Below the pieces are notes generated by a model that was not told the DNA's origin, searched no databases, and saw nothing but the letters and a program-made list of their open reading frames with translations. This document shows positions 1 through 11,537 of a stretch of 64,000 nt of DNA, one piece after another. The translations under genes were made by a program, and so were the position numbers. Position 1 is the stretch's first letter. Each line of letters begins with the position of its first letter. Source of the stretch: Hypoxylon rubiginosum (Eukaryota; Ascomycota; Sordariomycetes; Xylariales; Hypoxylaceae); contig CADCXA010000069.1 in the NCBI GenBank assembly GCA_902806565.1, positions 186,001-250,000 on the forward strand, given 5' to 3'.

Positions 1-114
1 AAAGACTCGTTGTGTTCCCTTATGAGCACATACATGTAACCATCAACCCCTCGACCGGCTCAGGTACCTCCTCTCCGACGTCAGCGTCAGGACGTAAGGA
101 ACATTAAGGTCTAC

Positions 115-150
115 CATGCTGCCATGCTGCCATGCTGCCATGCTGCCATG
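115..150. repeat. 8-bp tandem repeat (CATGCTGC)4.5
   Basis: Four perfect copies of CATGCTGC at 115-122, 123-130, 131-138 and 139-146, followed by a half copy (CATG) at 147-150. It lies in gene-free DNA. Arrays this short and perfect usually arise by replication slippage and vary in copy number between strains. Confidence 0.9.
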
Positions 151-2883
151 TAGACACCTAGGCTGCTAGGTAGGATGTAGGTAGGTTACTAGGTTTCTAG
201 GTACCTAAGTCTTTTCCAGACAGTTGGTTCCGGCGTCGGTCTGAAGGATTCGATGCACCTGCACGTTACGATCTGGCGGTGAATGAGAGATTACCATATT
301 TGTACTTGGGAGTTGGCAGGTTGGTAATCAATCAGATTTGGTTGTTCGTACTGGAAACTGGAACACTTGGGGGGACGGATGAGCTACAGGGATATACATG
401 CTTCATGTGAAAGCAACATGGGCCGGGCTGGCTGGCTCTGGCTAGCTACTGTACCCTGCCAGGCTAACCCTAGACCTGTACTGTAGTCTACTGTAGCCTA
501 CTGTAGACCTACTGTACCTAGCATGTAGTATGCAGCCAATGGATCCACGGGCTGCGGGTACGCATGCAAGTGCTACATTAGGTACTTTTTATTTCTTACC
601 ATATGCTTGTGTACTAGTAATTCTTTTTCCTCAGCATAGTACAGTGCTTACTTACAGTGTCTTCGTCCACTCATTCGATTACTTACATGATGTAGCTGTG
701 TAGGTAGGATATATATCTCTATTTTATATCTTATTACCTTTGGTATATCCTAATATTAGGTATGCATTCTGACAGGACGAGAAGAGAGATATTAATTTTA
801 TTTTATGCGGCATCCCATCATGCTGACTACATCGTGACATTATCGTTTGCTTGTCCGAGACGAGTCGAGTGGTGATATATCCCTTAAATCTGCATGCCTC
901 ATCTCTGAATATAGACAGACAGATAGGCAAACAAACAAACTACCTAGTAGTAAGGCCATCATTATATCGTACAGTACGTACTCGTAAGGCACCAATGCCG
1001 TCCCGGCCTTTTGTCATTGGGCTTCATCGGTCCATCTGTGGCTTGCAGGCCTGCTCGGCTTCTGTCATTTATTACCGTCCAACAGCGTTCTAGCAACATG
1101 GCACGCATTTCCCTTTTAAGCAATGGGAATTCGGGAAAGGCGGTCACAGCTTTCAATCCCTGTTTCGGGACCTCGCACACGCGACGTTTTTCTTGTTTCT
1201 CGAGCAATTCCTACCCACCAGGCCGTCGCCTACTTTTCACCTGCATACACCTGAGTCTTACCTACATATCACCTATAATAGGTACCTACCTAGGTTCTAT
1301 AAGGTAAGGCGACTACTGCCAGGCAGCTAGGACAAGTATTTCTCAGGCTACGGGGCACTACGCCATATACTCCATGGATCTTCCTTCCACGAGAAACATC
1401 GACCCCGGAGGATCTCGGTTCAATATCCATTTGAACAATCATTATTCGCTGGTGTGCGCGTGCCATGTGTTTGACATACATACGTCTAACATATATAGTA
1501 GATGTTCTAGGCTGCGGACTCGAAGCCTAGGCCATCTAAGGTTAGCTTGCGAGGCTTGGTCGTGCGGACGAGGATCCCGTCTATGGCGCTCGCCGTCTCT
1601 AGACGAAGCAAGCATCATCTCAAAATCTACGAGATCGATCATCGATATTGTGTTGGGTATTTCAAGTCCCGGCGGTGAGGACTTCCTTGGGACCGCCAGG
1701 ACTTTTGAAGGATGGCAGGACGGGAAACCGGTCGGCTGAGGAGTTCTGCACGACGTCGTATCGACCCCAAAGAGCATGTCTTGCATTCCACCAAGTCCCT
1801 GCTGCTGACGCGGCTATCACACCTGTCGCTACGAAAAAGAAAAAAAGAAAACTATTCCGTGGTCATTCCGTGGTCATTCCGAGATGAGGCTCAGCCTGCT
1901 GTGAAGTCCGAGACCAACCCGTAGTGGCGTGGTATTCGTGGTATCGTGGTGTCGCATCCGACGACGCCTCTCAATTTCTATTACATTGCCAGATTGCAAT
2001 AGCGTAATAGGGGCCAGCTGAGAACTGAGGCTAGAACTTTTGGTGCCGGGCTAAAACACCACGAGAGAACTTGGCCAACTTACCTACTATGTAGAAGATG
2101 CTGCGGCCGCCGGGATATTCGCCATGGAGCTATCGTGGACCGTGGAACCTAGGCCCCCATCGCATTTAAACACTCAACTCAGCCGGACGCTAGGTATGTA
2201 GCGAGTCAGGTCATTGGTAAGCGCTCAGCTCCACCAGCTACCTAGTCTCGTCTTTTCTCCCAAGCCCGTGATTATTTTCCGCCGGCAAATGTTCTTCTTG
2301 GCCACCTGGGTATTTTATCCAGTGACGTCCATTGATAACTGTCCCGATCTCGCCTTATGTCCTCTTGGCACTCGGGTTACCTCGTAATTGTCGTATTGTT
2401 TTTTCCTTCTTTTTTTTGTGACTCGTCCTCGAAAGCAGACGAGTTTGCGGCTTGCTATCAACCCTTTATGTTGCAGTTCCACGACGACTAGCAAGTCGAA
2501 GGATTATTACTAACAAAGTTGCCCTAGATATAGCTCCGAGACCGACTTGCCGCTTTCCTTAGCCTCGGGTCTGGCTAGGGAAAGAGACTACGGTGCGCTG
2601 GGTGCGGCGGTGCCGCAGTCGAGTGGCCTAGGCCCTTTTCCCGGCCGGCTTCTCTCTAGCAGACGAGGCTACCAAACCCGAGCGGAGCTTAAAAGGTAAC
2701 CAATTCGAGACATGGTCTCTGAGCCTTTAACGGCGCTCTACTCGGGTTCCATTCTATGCTATCATAGGTTCCCTACTCTAATAAACGGGTCGGCACTAAG
2801 CAACATGTCAGGTCCCAGCTCTGCCATGCAATAGCGAGGAGCAAGTCGACCGCACCCTTTTCCAAACCATCACAGAGGGATAA

Positions 2884-2917
2884 GAGTGGAAAAGCTCTAG
2901 CGGAAGCTTTTCCACTC
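2884..2917. repeat. Perfect 13-bp inverted repeat with 8-nt loop
   Basis: GAGTGGAAAAGCT (2884-2896) is the exact reverse complement of AGCTTTTCCACTC (2905-2917), separated by eight bases. The hairpin stands alone in gene-free DNA. It could be the tip of a small foldback element or a structured transcript; no target-site duplication is obvious to me. Confidence 0.85.
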
Positions 2918-5900
2918 CTCTTGCCGTAGCGCTATGACCAGGTATCGCGTCAAACGCATTTTCGACGATCTCAACACCGCCCTCGCAATTGGTCTGTTGG
3001 TTCAGGACGTCATGTCGTTCATCTCAAATAAGATCTCCATTACTTGGTTCTTCTGTCTACCCCAGACCATCCTCATAATAACACGGTCCGGTATCACTCT
3101 GCGTCGCCAGGCACCTAGGCGGACCCCCGAATGATCTTCTACCCCCTCAAACGAGATCGGCGATTCGAGCCGAAGATCTGGGGACAAGATCGGCGCACGC
3201 CCCGGCCCAGCCTCCCCGATATCTAGCAGTCTAGGCGCACGCAACAAGGAAACTCGTGCGGAGAGCTACGGTGAAGTCATAACAAGAGCTGCAAGAATTC
3301 CCCCAAAGCGCACCCGGTCGACGATCGTCAATATCTGGGCACATTTTTGCAGTGAACCAAAGCTGGCGTTTTGCCGATCCTAGATGGGCAAGATGAGATC
3401 GGACTGACTTTCCCACCAATTAGCTCGTCTGATCTAACCAGCTAAGACTTCCAAACGCCGGATCCAATCTGCTCGTCCGAAATGCTATCCTAGACCACGC
3501 CCCGCAAATTGTGAAATAGCGCCGGCGTGCCGTAACATGAACCGGAACTTTTGCGATGGACCAAGGTACGTTAGGTCGCTATCCCGGTGAGCAGGACCTG
3601 GGTATCAGGTTTGCATCGTGTTCTCGATGAAGGCATTGGTCTGAATGTTTGAAAACCTGACTGTCAGCTGCCCCAAAGTCGGAATTGACGCCGCTGTCGA
3701 TGGAAAGCTATTGGTTGATGCTCGACGAATGAGGACAGCTATGCGATCCATTTCACACGCATCTGACCAATATGTGTCCTTCCATGGTATTCGTAATCCT
3801 AAATGACTTCCAATTTAAGGTCACAGTGATATATTCCAATATCCTATCGGCGTAGATGGCACAGTCGGCCCTCCGGCGTTAGAGACAGGCTTACTTCTAG
3901 CATCCTAAGTCATCTTTATCAAATACACAGCTTTTGCTTATATCAGTGAAGCACATGACTAAACTCCTCCGTGCCTCGTCTAGACCCCTTTCACTACTTG
4001 TAGGATGTTACGTGACAACGCCGAGGATGCGTGTCGTGATTAATAAGCCCAGAACTCTTTGGCTAGCCCCCCTTTTCGACGTTCTCTATCCCAGTGACGC
4101 GGGAGCTTCAAAGCTGATTCTTACGCTCCACATGGCGGACCGGGATGTACGGAACCCTCGTTCCTCCGTAACTGTCCAAGGATTTGCCGCCAGAAGCGGG
4201 AGGATCTTAAAATATAGTAGACGTCCTCGACAGTGTATAGACCATGTCCAAGTATATCGAGTATCCATCCCATTAGGACTTAAGCTTTCTTCGAGATGTA
4301 CTTCATGCAGGGGCCGACCACGACGTCACTGGCAGCTGAGACTAACTTTCTATAAATCAATAAAATGACGGACTGATAGGGGGGATTTCAATTCGGCAAT
4401 CTCGCCAAAGCAGCTTCACACCGCCTCAGACACTAGGTACATGTATCTCGTACGGCGGAATGCTGTACGACCGACCCCTAGGCCCGAGTATTAGGATATC
4501 ACATTTCATTCATCTCGACCTGTTGAGGTTCTAACGTCATTATATCCGCGACCCGGTCAAGTTATTAATATTACATCAGGTTATAGTCCCTACAGATGCC
4601 AATTAGGTAACTAGGTAGGTAAGTAACATAAAAGGTAACCACCTAGGCTATGTCGTACATCATGATATATATAAAATCCTTCCCCGGACCGGGCTCGCCC
4701 GTCCCTTTTAGCCAGATGTCCCGTGCTACTAAGCACGTAGTACCATGGAGGCTATAGGTATCATCGAAGAAAAAGAGGTGTACATAATAGCCCCAAGTTC
4801 GGCTTCGGTTCCGAGAAAAAAAATAAGTTCGTCCCCAGGCAGCCAGGTAGCCAAGCTCCCCCCCCCCCCCCCGGCTCGCTGGCTCAATATCTAGGTAAAA
4901 GGACCCTGCAGCCCAGGGTATGTCATCCGCAGGCTACTGTTGTGTAGGTAGCTATCCGCGGTGCCGTGCCGCGACGCTGCAAGAAAAAAGAAACGCGCGA
5001 TGTTACTTACCGTGACAGGCAGGGCTGAGGGTCTTGGGGGCCAGTCTTGCCCTTTAGAGAGAAGAGGGAGGGGGGGGTCCTTGAAAAAGAGACAGGTCTT
5101 AAAATAAGAAAAGAGAAAAAACGGCGGATAGGAATAGGAATAGTAGGAGAGGAGAGGAGAAAAAAACGAAATGGTGTGGTTACGCAGGTCGGCTGCACTT
5201 ACGAAATACAGGTCGCATTGCCCGTCGCGCGGCTCCGTGTCTCTCGGGTTCTTACCCGACTTGAGCAGGTGCTTCTACACGTCCAAGTCGAGAACGAGCG
5301 GGGGGTAGGAGGAGGACGTCACTTGTGAGACGGGTTTTGCTTTTCGTTCCTTGGGTAGATCAACGGGATTTGGGGGAAGGCCGACCTCGGAGATGAGCTG
5401 AAAAAAAACGATCGCTGGTCAAGGAGGAGAGAGCAAGGTATCAAAAGCCTCAAAGGTCCGTTTTGCTATTGCTAATGGAAACTTTCGCCTACTGCGGCTT
5501 TGTTATGTATGTATGTGCTCGCAGATACATTAGGTAGGTATGTAGGTAGGTTCTTAGCTTGTGACGATAGATGCGTCGTCGTGCTGCCGCGGGAGGGGGG
5601 CCCACGGGTATGCAGGACCGCTTCTTCCTTATGCAAGAGTCAGCTAACCTACCGGGACTGATTGCTCTCTGCTACATATATGTATCTGCAGGTCTGCAGG
5701 TAGGTGGGTAATGGGAGATGAGGAAAAGTTCGCATTTCTTTTCCCTCGAGGCATCTTCCAGCCCTGTCGAAAGAGACTCGGATACTAGAGCAGCCCAAAA
5801 GGAGCCCCCACGCGCAAATCATCAACCCCCGTCCCCCACGTCCATACCCCACGAGCCAGCCATCGCGCTCGCGGCGTCGTGGTCTGCGGCTTCTCTCCTC

Positions 5901-6483
5901 GCCTGCCTGCTTACGCGAATAAGGGGGATCTACCATGCCTTAGTAGGTCAGACCAGTAGAGTGAACCCGTGGATTGACACCTATGGAACGCGGGATGTGT
6001 GGGTGTGTGGTGTGGCCCAAAACCGTGGGCTCGGGTTTGGTGCTAAGGTTGACTTCTATCATTAACGACCTCGTAGATATGACCGATTATAACATCAAAT
6101 ACGCATATGGGCCTCAAAGGGTAGACTAGGGGGGTATAGAGAGCACATGGACGATAGATATCTCCAAGCCATGGTTATGGTGTTTAGGTGATTTCGAGAA
6201 GTGGCTCATAGTACGAAGTAGAATCATCATGTTTCATTCCCTTCAGTTCAAAAGCTATCGCCTCTATAGCTTGTATTGCTCATCTTACGGCGTGAGCAAG
6301 AAAGCTCGAATATCACGGACGGTATTCATCCCCAACTGATCACCAGCACATAGCTACCTAGATGCCTGACCTATGTACTAGCCCATCCTAGTATTATAGC
6401 CGTACCTCATCTGTGTTCCGATGAAGAAGCTATCAGACCTTCACAATCACTTGCCATCAACGCCTTTTCCGTCCCTTTCAAAA

Positions 6484-8237
6484 TCAAATACGCATGGTGG
6501 CCGTATTACAACACGTCAAGCTCTCGCACACGTTTCCGCAAGCAATCTGGCACGCGGTCGTCTCGGGGCGTCGTCTCCTAATCGACACACCCGAAGACGA
6601 TACGGCGTCGCCAGTCGCGGTGGTGGTAGCAGCAGGAGCGAGATTTGCCGTCACGTTCTCTACTTGCTTACGGTCGACATCGGCAGAGGCAGCGGCGCCG
6701 GTGGTGGTGGCGGTAGCAGCGACAGCGGTCGAGGATGTAGAGGGAGTCGCTAGCTCGGGTTGTAAGGTGGCCGAATGGATGCCGTAGGCGTGTAGGCACT
6801 CGCCGACTGTTCGCGCGCGGCTCATAAAGTCGGCCATCTCGTTGTTGGATACGACGACGTGCGCGGTGGCGATGGCCTTCTTCTGATCGAGACGCCAGAT
6901 ATGCAATTCGTGAACGGACTCGATGCCGGGGATCTATCGTAGATTTGCCATTAGCCCACGCAAAGATGAACTCGGAAGCAGCCTTCATTTTCATTGCTTG
7001 CCTACCTTCTCGAGGTCGTGCTTGACATCATCCATATCTACACCCTTCGGAGCACTCTGCATAAGGATCTTGCCGCTGTTCTTAACGAGCGGGATCGATG
7101 TGACCAGAATCATGAGAGCGATGCCCATACTGATGCCTGGGTCGGCGTAGAATCGGGCTTCGGAAGACGTGAGCCAGATGACCAGAGCCGCAACAATGAC
7201 CCCGACGTTGTTAAAAGCATCGCCGATGACGTGGATCAGGACGCCCATCATGCCGAGATCACGGCCTGGTGATCGGAGATTGGAAATGGTATGTCTATGT
7301 TCCGCGTGTGCGCTGATGGGCTATAGCTATGTTAGAGACCATGGGCTTATGTAAAAAGGAAGCGATGGCTTACGGTTAGGGGAACATCGTCTTGACCATC
7401 ACTAAGGCTATCCGTCGTCTGTCTCCCCGCCTCGATATTAACGTGGCTATGGTTGTGATCATGAACGTGGCCTTCAGCATGTCCACTTCCCTCGGCATGA
7501 GTGTGACTGTGGCCATGGCCATGGCCATGTCCGTGATCGTGACCATGATGCTCATGTAACAAGGTCGCGCTGATAATATTCAGCGTCAAACCAACGCAAC
7601 CCATAATAAGGACCAGCTTGGGGTTCTCGACACCTAACATGAATGGTTAGCTAGATATATGATGGCATCTAGCGATGATAGGATACTTACGTTCGATAGA
7701 GATGAATCGCTCGATAGACTGGAGGAAGATGGATATGCCGAGGGCAAGAAGAAAGACGCCATTGAAGAAAGCGCCTAGTAGTTGAGCACGCGCCCAACCG
7801 AAGGAGAAGTTCTGGGGGGATTCTGCTCGTTCCGAGATCTGGTGTTTGGTTCAGTCAGTCGAATCACTCGAAATGCCCTTTGAAAGATAACAGTTAATGC
7901 GTACAAGGATTGCGACCAGGGCGACAATGAAGCCGATAAGATCATTCATCTATAGTAGTCAATACCAGTTAGTATTTGTCGCAGATCGCAGAATATGGAG
8001 GCGTATGTGAATAGATGTGAATAGATGTGAATAGAGAGGGCTTACATAATGGAACGCATCGGCGAGCAGGGCTAGAGACTTTGTATAAAATGCGACTGCG
8101 ATAAAGAATTAGCTTGGATTCACGTATCGTACCCAAGTTATCATTATCATACCGACAATCTCGGCGATGAAGAATGCGAACGAGATGCTGATGATGGCGC
8201 AAAGCTTCTGCTTTGAAGACAGTTTAAATCCGCCCAT
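6484..8237 (-). CDS. ZRC1: Vacuolar zinc transporter of the CDF family (ZRC1/COT1-like)
   Basis: Cation diffusion facilitator that by homology would move Zn2+ (and perhaps Co2+) into the vacuole in exchange for protons. Seven exons on the minus strand join in phase: 8153-8237, 8046-8095, 7905-7949, 7691-7838, 7374-7633, 7006-7320 and 6484-6933, giving 450 aa. TM1 begins KLCAIISISFAFFIAEIVG. TM2 carries the metal-site motif SLALLADAFHYMNDL (HxxxD), and TM5 holds a second HVIGDAFNNVG motif (HxxxD). Between TM4 and TM5 lies a histidine-rich loop (HEHHGHDHGHGHGHGHSH), the hallmark of zinc CDFs. The cytosolic C-terminal domain starts IPGIESVHELHIWRLDQKK. The tail ends in a cysteine-rich stretch (CQIACGNVCESLTCC). 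Intron 2 holds three tandem copies of ATGTGAATAG (8005-8034). Family assignment is firm; the exact substrate is inferred. Confidence 0.93.
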
Positions 8238-9761
8238 TGCCGGTACGCGGAGCCGGATCACGGAGTCGGCGCCGATTGGAAGTTGTAGGTGGTTTGGTAC
8301 CGAAGTCTTATATAAGAATCTTGGGTAAGGGGGCTATTGAAATAAACATGGAAAAGTTTCAATTTTCGTCTGAGTCTGGCGGGCAGCGTAGAATATTAAA
8401 CAAGTAGCCACCGGATGTCTGTACCTTCTTGGTATTTATGACCTTTATGGAAGATGCGACCAGAAGAAAGTGGGTGGGTATTTTTGTTGCCTGGCAGGAC
8501 TTGAGTCAGTCAACAGGAATCACTTGCCATGAATTTAAGCTTAGGTACCTGGTAGGCGGTAGTCAAAGGAAGGTGTAAGGGAGAAAACAGTTCGAACCCT
8601 ACGGATTTTCTTAGAAGGCACGGCTTGTACCAGAATTGTTATTTTATGTATCAATTGAATTGTCGTCAAGGGGTTTTTAGCCGAAGGTCATTGCTGAAAC
8701 GCAGATCACTCAGTACTTCGAATCAATAGCGAAACATCAGATGCTCCAGAGGATAAAAATGGTGGTCACTGCGCCGACGAGGATTTACTAAACCTCAATA
8801 GAAGGTGTGCTGATCGTGTTCCAGAACCCCAGAGGAAAAGGAGAACGGTTTGGCTGTTTGGTTAATATCTATCAAATCCCCCACCGGGGGTATATTATAG
8901 TAAGAGATCTTTTTCGGGGAAATTGACAAATGGCAGTCTACGTATGTCGTGGCATCCCCGGGAGTTCTAGCCGGACCCGATCAGTGTCGTGGCCTCTCAC
9001 GGCCCCATCCAACGTATCCCAACTCGCTGGGTCACTGTATCGCTAGAGCTCAGGGTGCATATTACATAGTACAGTGAGCTGCCAGATTCAGCTGTGGGTG
9101 CATCTAGATCTAGCTCCCCTGAAGCTAGAAGATGCCTATAAAACATTGAATTACCGTAGCACTGCATCTACATTCTTATTGTTTGCCATCATTCAGGGGC
9201 CACCTTGGGACATCCGCTCATGTAGAGAACAGCATGGCTCGTGCATCGCGACGAGATACCTAAGGTCCCTACGATCTCTTTCAATATTATTCGGCTTGGT
9301 TCGTTAGGGCGGATGCCACGTGCTCTTTGACTTCAGATTGAATTTATCCAAGTCTGCACTACGTGCTTGACGTGGTGTAGACGACATCACCAAGGTCCGA
9401 GTCAGCGCGTCATAGGTCAAGCGTGACGGTTACCAGCTACCTAGGTCCTTAATGAACGGTATCGATGACCACTCGATGGTAATATGTTATGGTCCGAAAA
9501 TGAGGAATTACTCTAGTATTAATATAAGATCTTTCCGGAGATCTTAGATTGCCGAGAGATGTAGGTATTCTATAGGTTTTAACATCAATTCACGGTGAGA
9601 TGCCCGTTTCCTCGCATATGTTTCGTAACAAGCTCTACCAAGTTTCCTCGTTTCGTTCTCTTGCCTGTCGTTTAAATTCACATTCGATATACCCATCCAA
9701 GAACACCTCGGCCCTTGACTCATTTTCGACGTTGGGTAATTGTCAAGCCGCACCCAAGGTC
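8238..9761. other. Intergenic, divergent promoters of the zinc transporter and the SDR gene
   Basis: About 1.5 kb between two divergently transcribed genes. No coding signal is visible. A short GTTCGAACCC resembling a tRNA B box occurs near 8592, but no matching A box or cloverleaf surrounds it. The proximal ends should hold the promoters of both genes; I see no sharply defined regulatory site. Confidence 0.6.
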
Positions 9762-10868
9762 ATGGAGTCTATCAAGGTGCGTGTCTTCGCTGCGGATGAC
9801 TGCATATGACCATGAGCCGGTCAATTCCTCACGGACTAATACTCCAGCTAGAACACCATCGCGGAGAACTTTGGCGGCAAGGCGCCTGGCCTTGCAACTC
9901 ATCAGTTCAGCCTAGATGACGTGCCCGACCTGACAGGCAAGGTGGCTGTGGTCACAGGCGGGAGCGAAGGTATTGGCTTCGGCTGTACGCATACGCTATT
10001 GAAGCATAACATAGCCAAAATCTATATCCTCTCCTTGTCTGATGATGTCGTGAAGGGGGCCAAGGGTGCCATCGCGAAGGAGCTCGGCGAGGATATGGCA
10101 AACCGGACGAAGTGGATGCGATGCGACCTCTCGGACTGGTGGGGAGTAAAGGACGTTGCCGACAAGATCAAGAGCAATACTGACAGGCTCGATATCTTGA
10201 TAAACAACGCAGGGAGAGGGATTATGACTTACCAGCTCACCGATTACGGCGTTGATAGGCACATGGCCGTGAACCACTTCGGACACGTAATCCTGACCTC
10301 CAACTTGCTTCCGTTGATGAAGGAGACAGCAGAGAAAGGCAACGTTGTCCGGATTTCCAACCAGGCAAGCAATGCGCACCAGGCGGCACCCAGCGATACA
10401 AGGTTCGAGAGTTTGGAGGAGCTAAACCGCGACCTCGGACCGAACGGCCAATACGGCCGCAGCAAACTTGCCGGTATCCTATATGCGAGGTACTTTGCGC
10501 GGAAGGTGACAAAGGCTGGTCAGCCTAACCTGCTTATGAACGCGACTCATCCCGGATTTGTGAGTACGAAGATGAGCAATGAAGACATTTTCGAGCCGTT
10601 CCCGCTGGGCGGGTATGCAATGGCGTATGGCCTGGACCCTTTCAAAAAGGACCAGTTCCAAGGAGCTGTCCCTACCATGTTTGCGGCGACGTACACGCAA
10701 AAGTCGGGTCAGTACATCTGCCCGCCAGCCGTACCTGAGGCGGGGAGTCAGCTCTCACAGGATGACGCGCTCGCCGATAGACTCATGGAGTTGACGTGGA
10801 AGGTCATTATGGAGAAGACGAGGCATGGTTCGGCCAACCAAGACAGTCCTATCGGAGACTTGGTCTAG
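9762..10868 (+). CDS. Short-chain dehydrogenase/reductase (classical SDR, retinol-dehydrogenase-like)
   Basis: NAD(P)-dependent oxidoreductase of 343 aa; the substrate is unknown. Exon 1 is only 15 nt (9762-9776, MESIK), followed by a 75-nt intron (9777-9851, GTGCGT...CTAG). Exon 2 (9852-10868) opens NTIAENFGGKAPGLATHQ, a leader typical of fungal SDRs that place FSLDDVPDLTGK before the Rossmann fold. The upstream extension is needed because the downstream frame has no ATG before the fold. The cofactor motif TGGSEGIG lies near residue 40, NNAG near 122, and the catalytic YGRSK (YxxxK) near 205. The usual catalytic serine region reads RISNQAS. No membrane segment or targeting signal is clear. 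Downstream is the large IML1 gene on the same strand, separated by about 670 bp. Confidence 0.88.
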
Positions 10869-11537
10869 TAACATAAAAGGGTGTCAGTTTGCAAACTTGG
10901 AGAATAAACCAGTCAGTTGTTGAAAATGTTTTTGCATGTATAGGAGAAGATATAGTACGGTTTATATCCTAATATTGCATGGTCCTAACATAGAAAACTG
11001 AACTATTCCTCAGCTCCCTTGATTTCAAATTCCTTGAGTCAGTTTAAGATGTCCGGGTAAGACCAGTCTAGATGACGAAGAGTCAAGAAGTCATGTAGTC
11101 ATAAGCAAGGTGCTAGAATGCCTTTAGTGAAACTAGTTGACTGATATTTATCAATACTGCTTTAGAACTATGCAGTATAGATCGTATTTTGTTAACCGCT
11201 GAGTCTACTCAAGGACGAAATGAATGGGTTTCGTACAAAAACCATTCATAAAGGGGCTCCTATTCTTATACGACGTAAACTGACGCATGCACCTAGGAGG
11301 TAGTGCATAAAAACGGTACCCGTTCGTTACCGCTTAAAATAGAAGGCGGGCTAAGCTCTTATCGATTCTGCCGGTTCTATCCCAAAGGCGCAAAGGCGAC
11401 TTGCTGCCGCTCTCCCGCCGAAGACGTTAAATTATTATCTTGACGTATGTCAACGACTTCCTTTTACTTACTTGACAATTCGTCTCTTCTCGAGATGATG
11501 CGTCTTGGTATTTTTGATACTGGATAACAAGGGCGAA
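10869..11537. other. Intergenic between SDR and IML1
   Basis: AT-rich 3' flank of the SDR gene and presumed promoter and leader of IML1. No gene or distinct element is seen. Pyrimidine-rich sequence just before 11490 is typical of a fungal core promoter. Confidence 0.5.

Larger units (their letters stand above)
1..6483. other. Gene-free left flank
   Basis: I find no supportable protein gene here. All open frames are short (at most 144 codons), unspliced, and lack recognisable domains; overlapping frames on both strands look random. The stretch carries many copies of short TAGGTA/CCTAGG-type motifs, small tandem repeats (115-150, 475-520, 1853-1884), a run of 15 C at 4858-4872, and a perfect hairpin at 2884-2917. 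Decayed transposon sequence could be hidden here, but I cannot identify one. The last 400 bases are probably the 3' flank of the zinc transporter that ends at 6484. Confidence 0.6.

Noticed and set aside
3934..4368. 144-codon plus-strand frame
   Set aside because: No domain, no coding-like composition, isolated in degenerate DNA.
8592..8601. GTTCGAACCC, tRNA B-box-like
   Set aside because: No A box at the right distance and no cloverleaf can be drawn.
11505..11537. Upstream extension of IML1
   Set aside because: The extension begins at TTG; the first ATG in frame is 11538.
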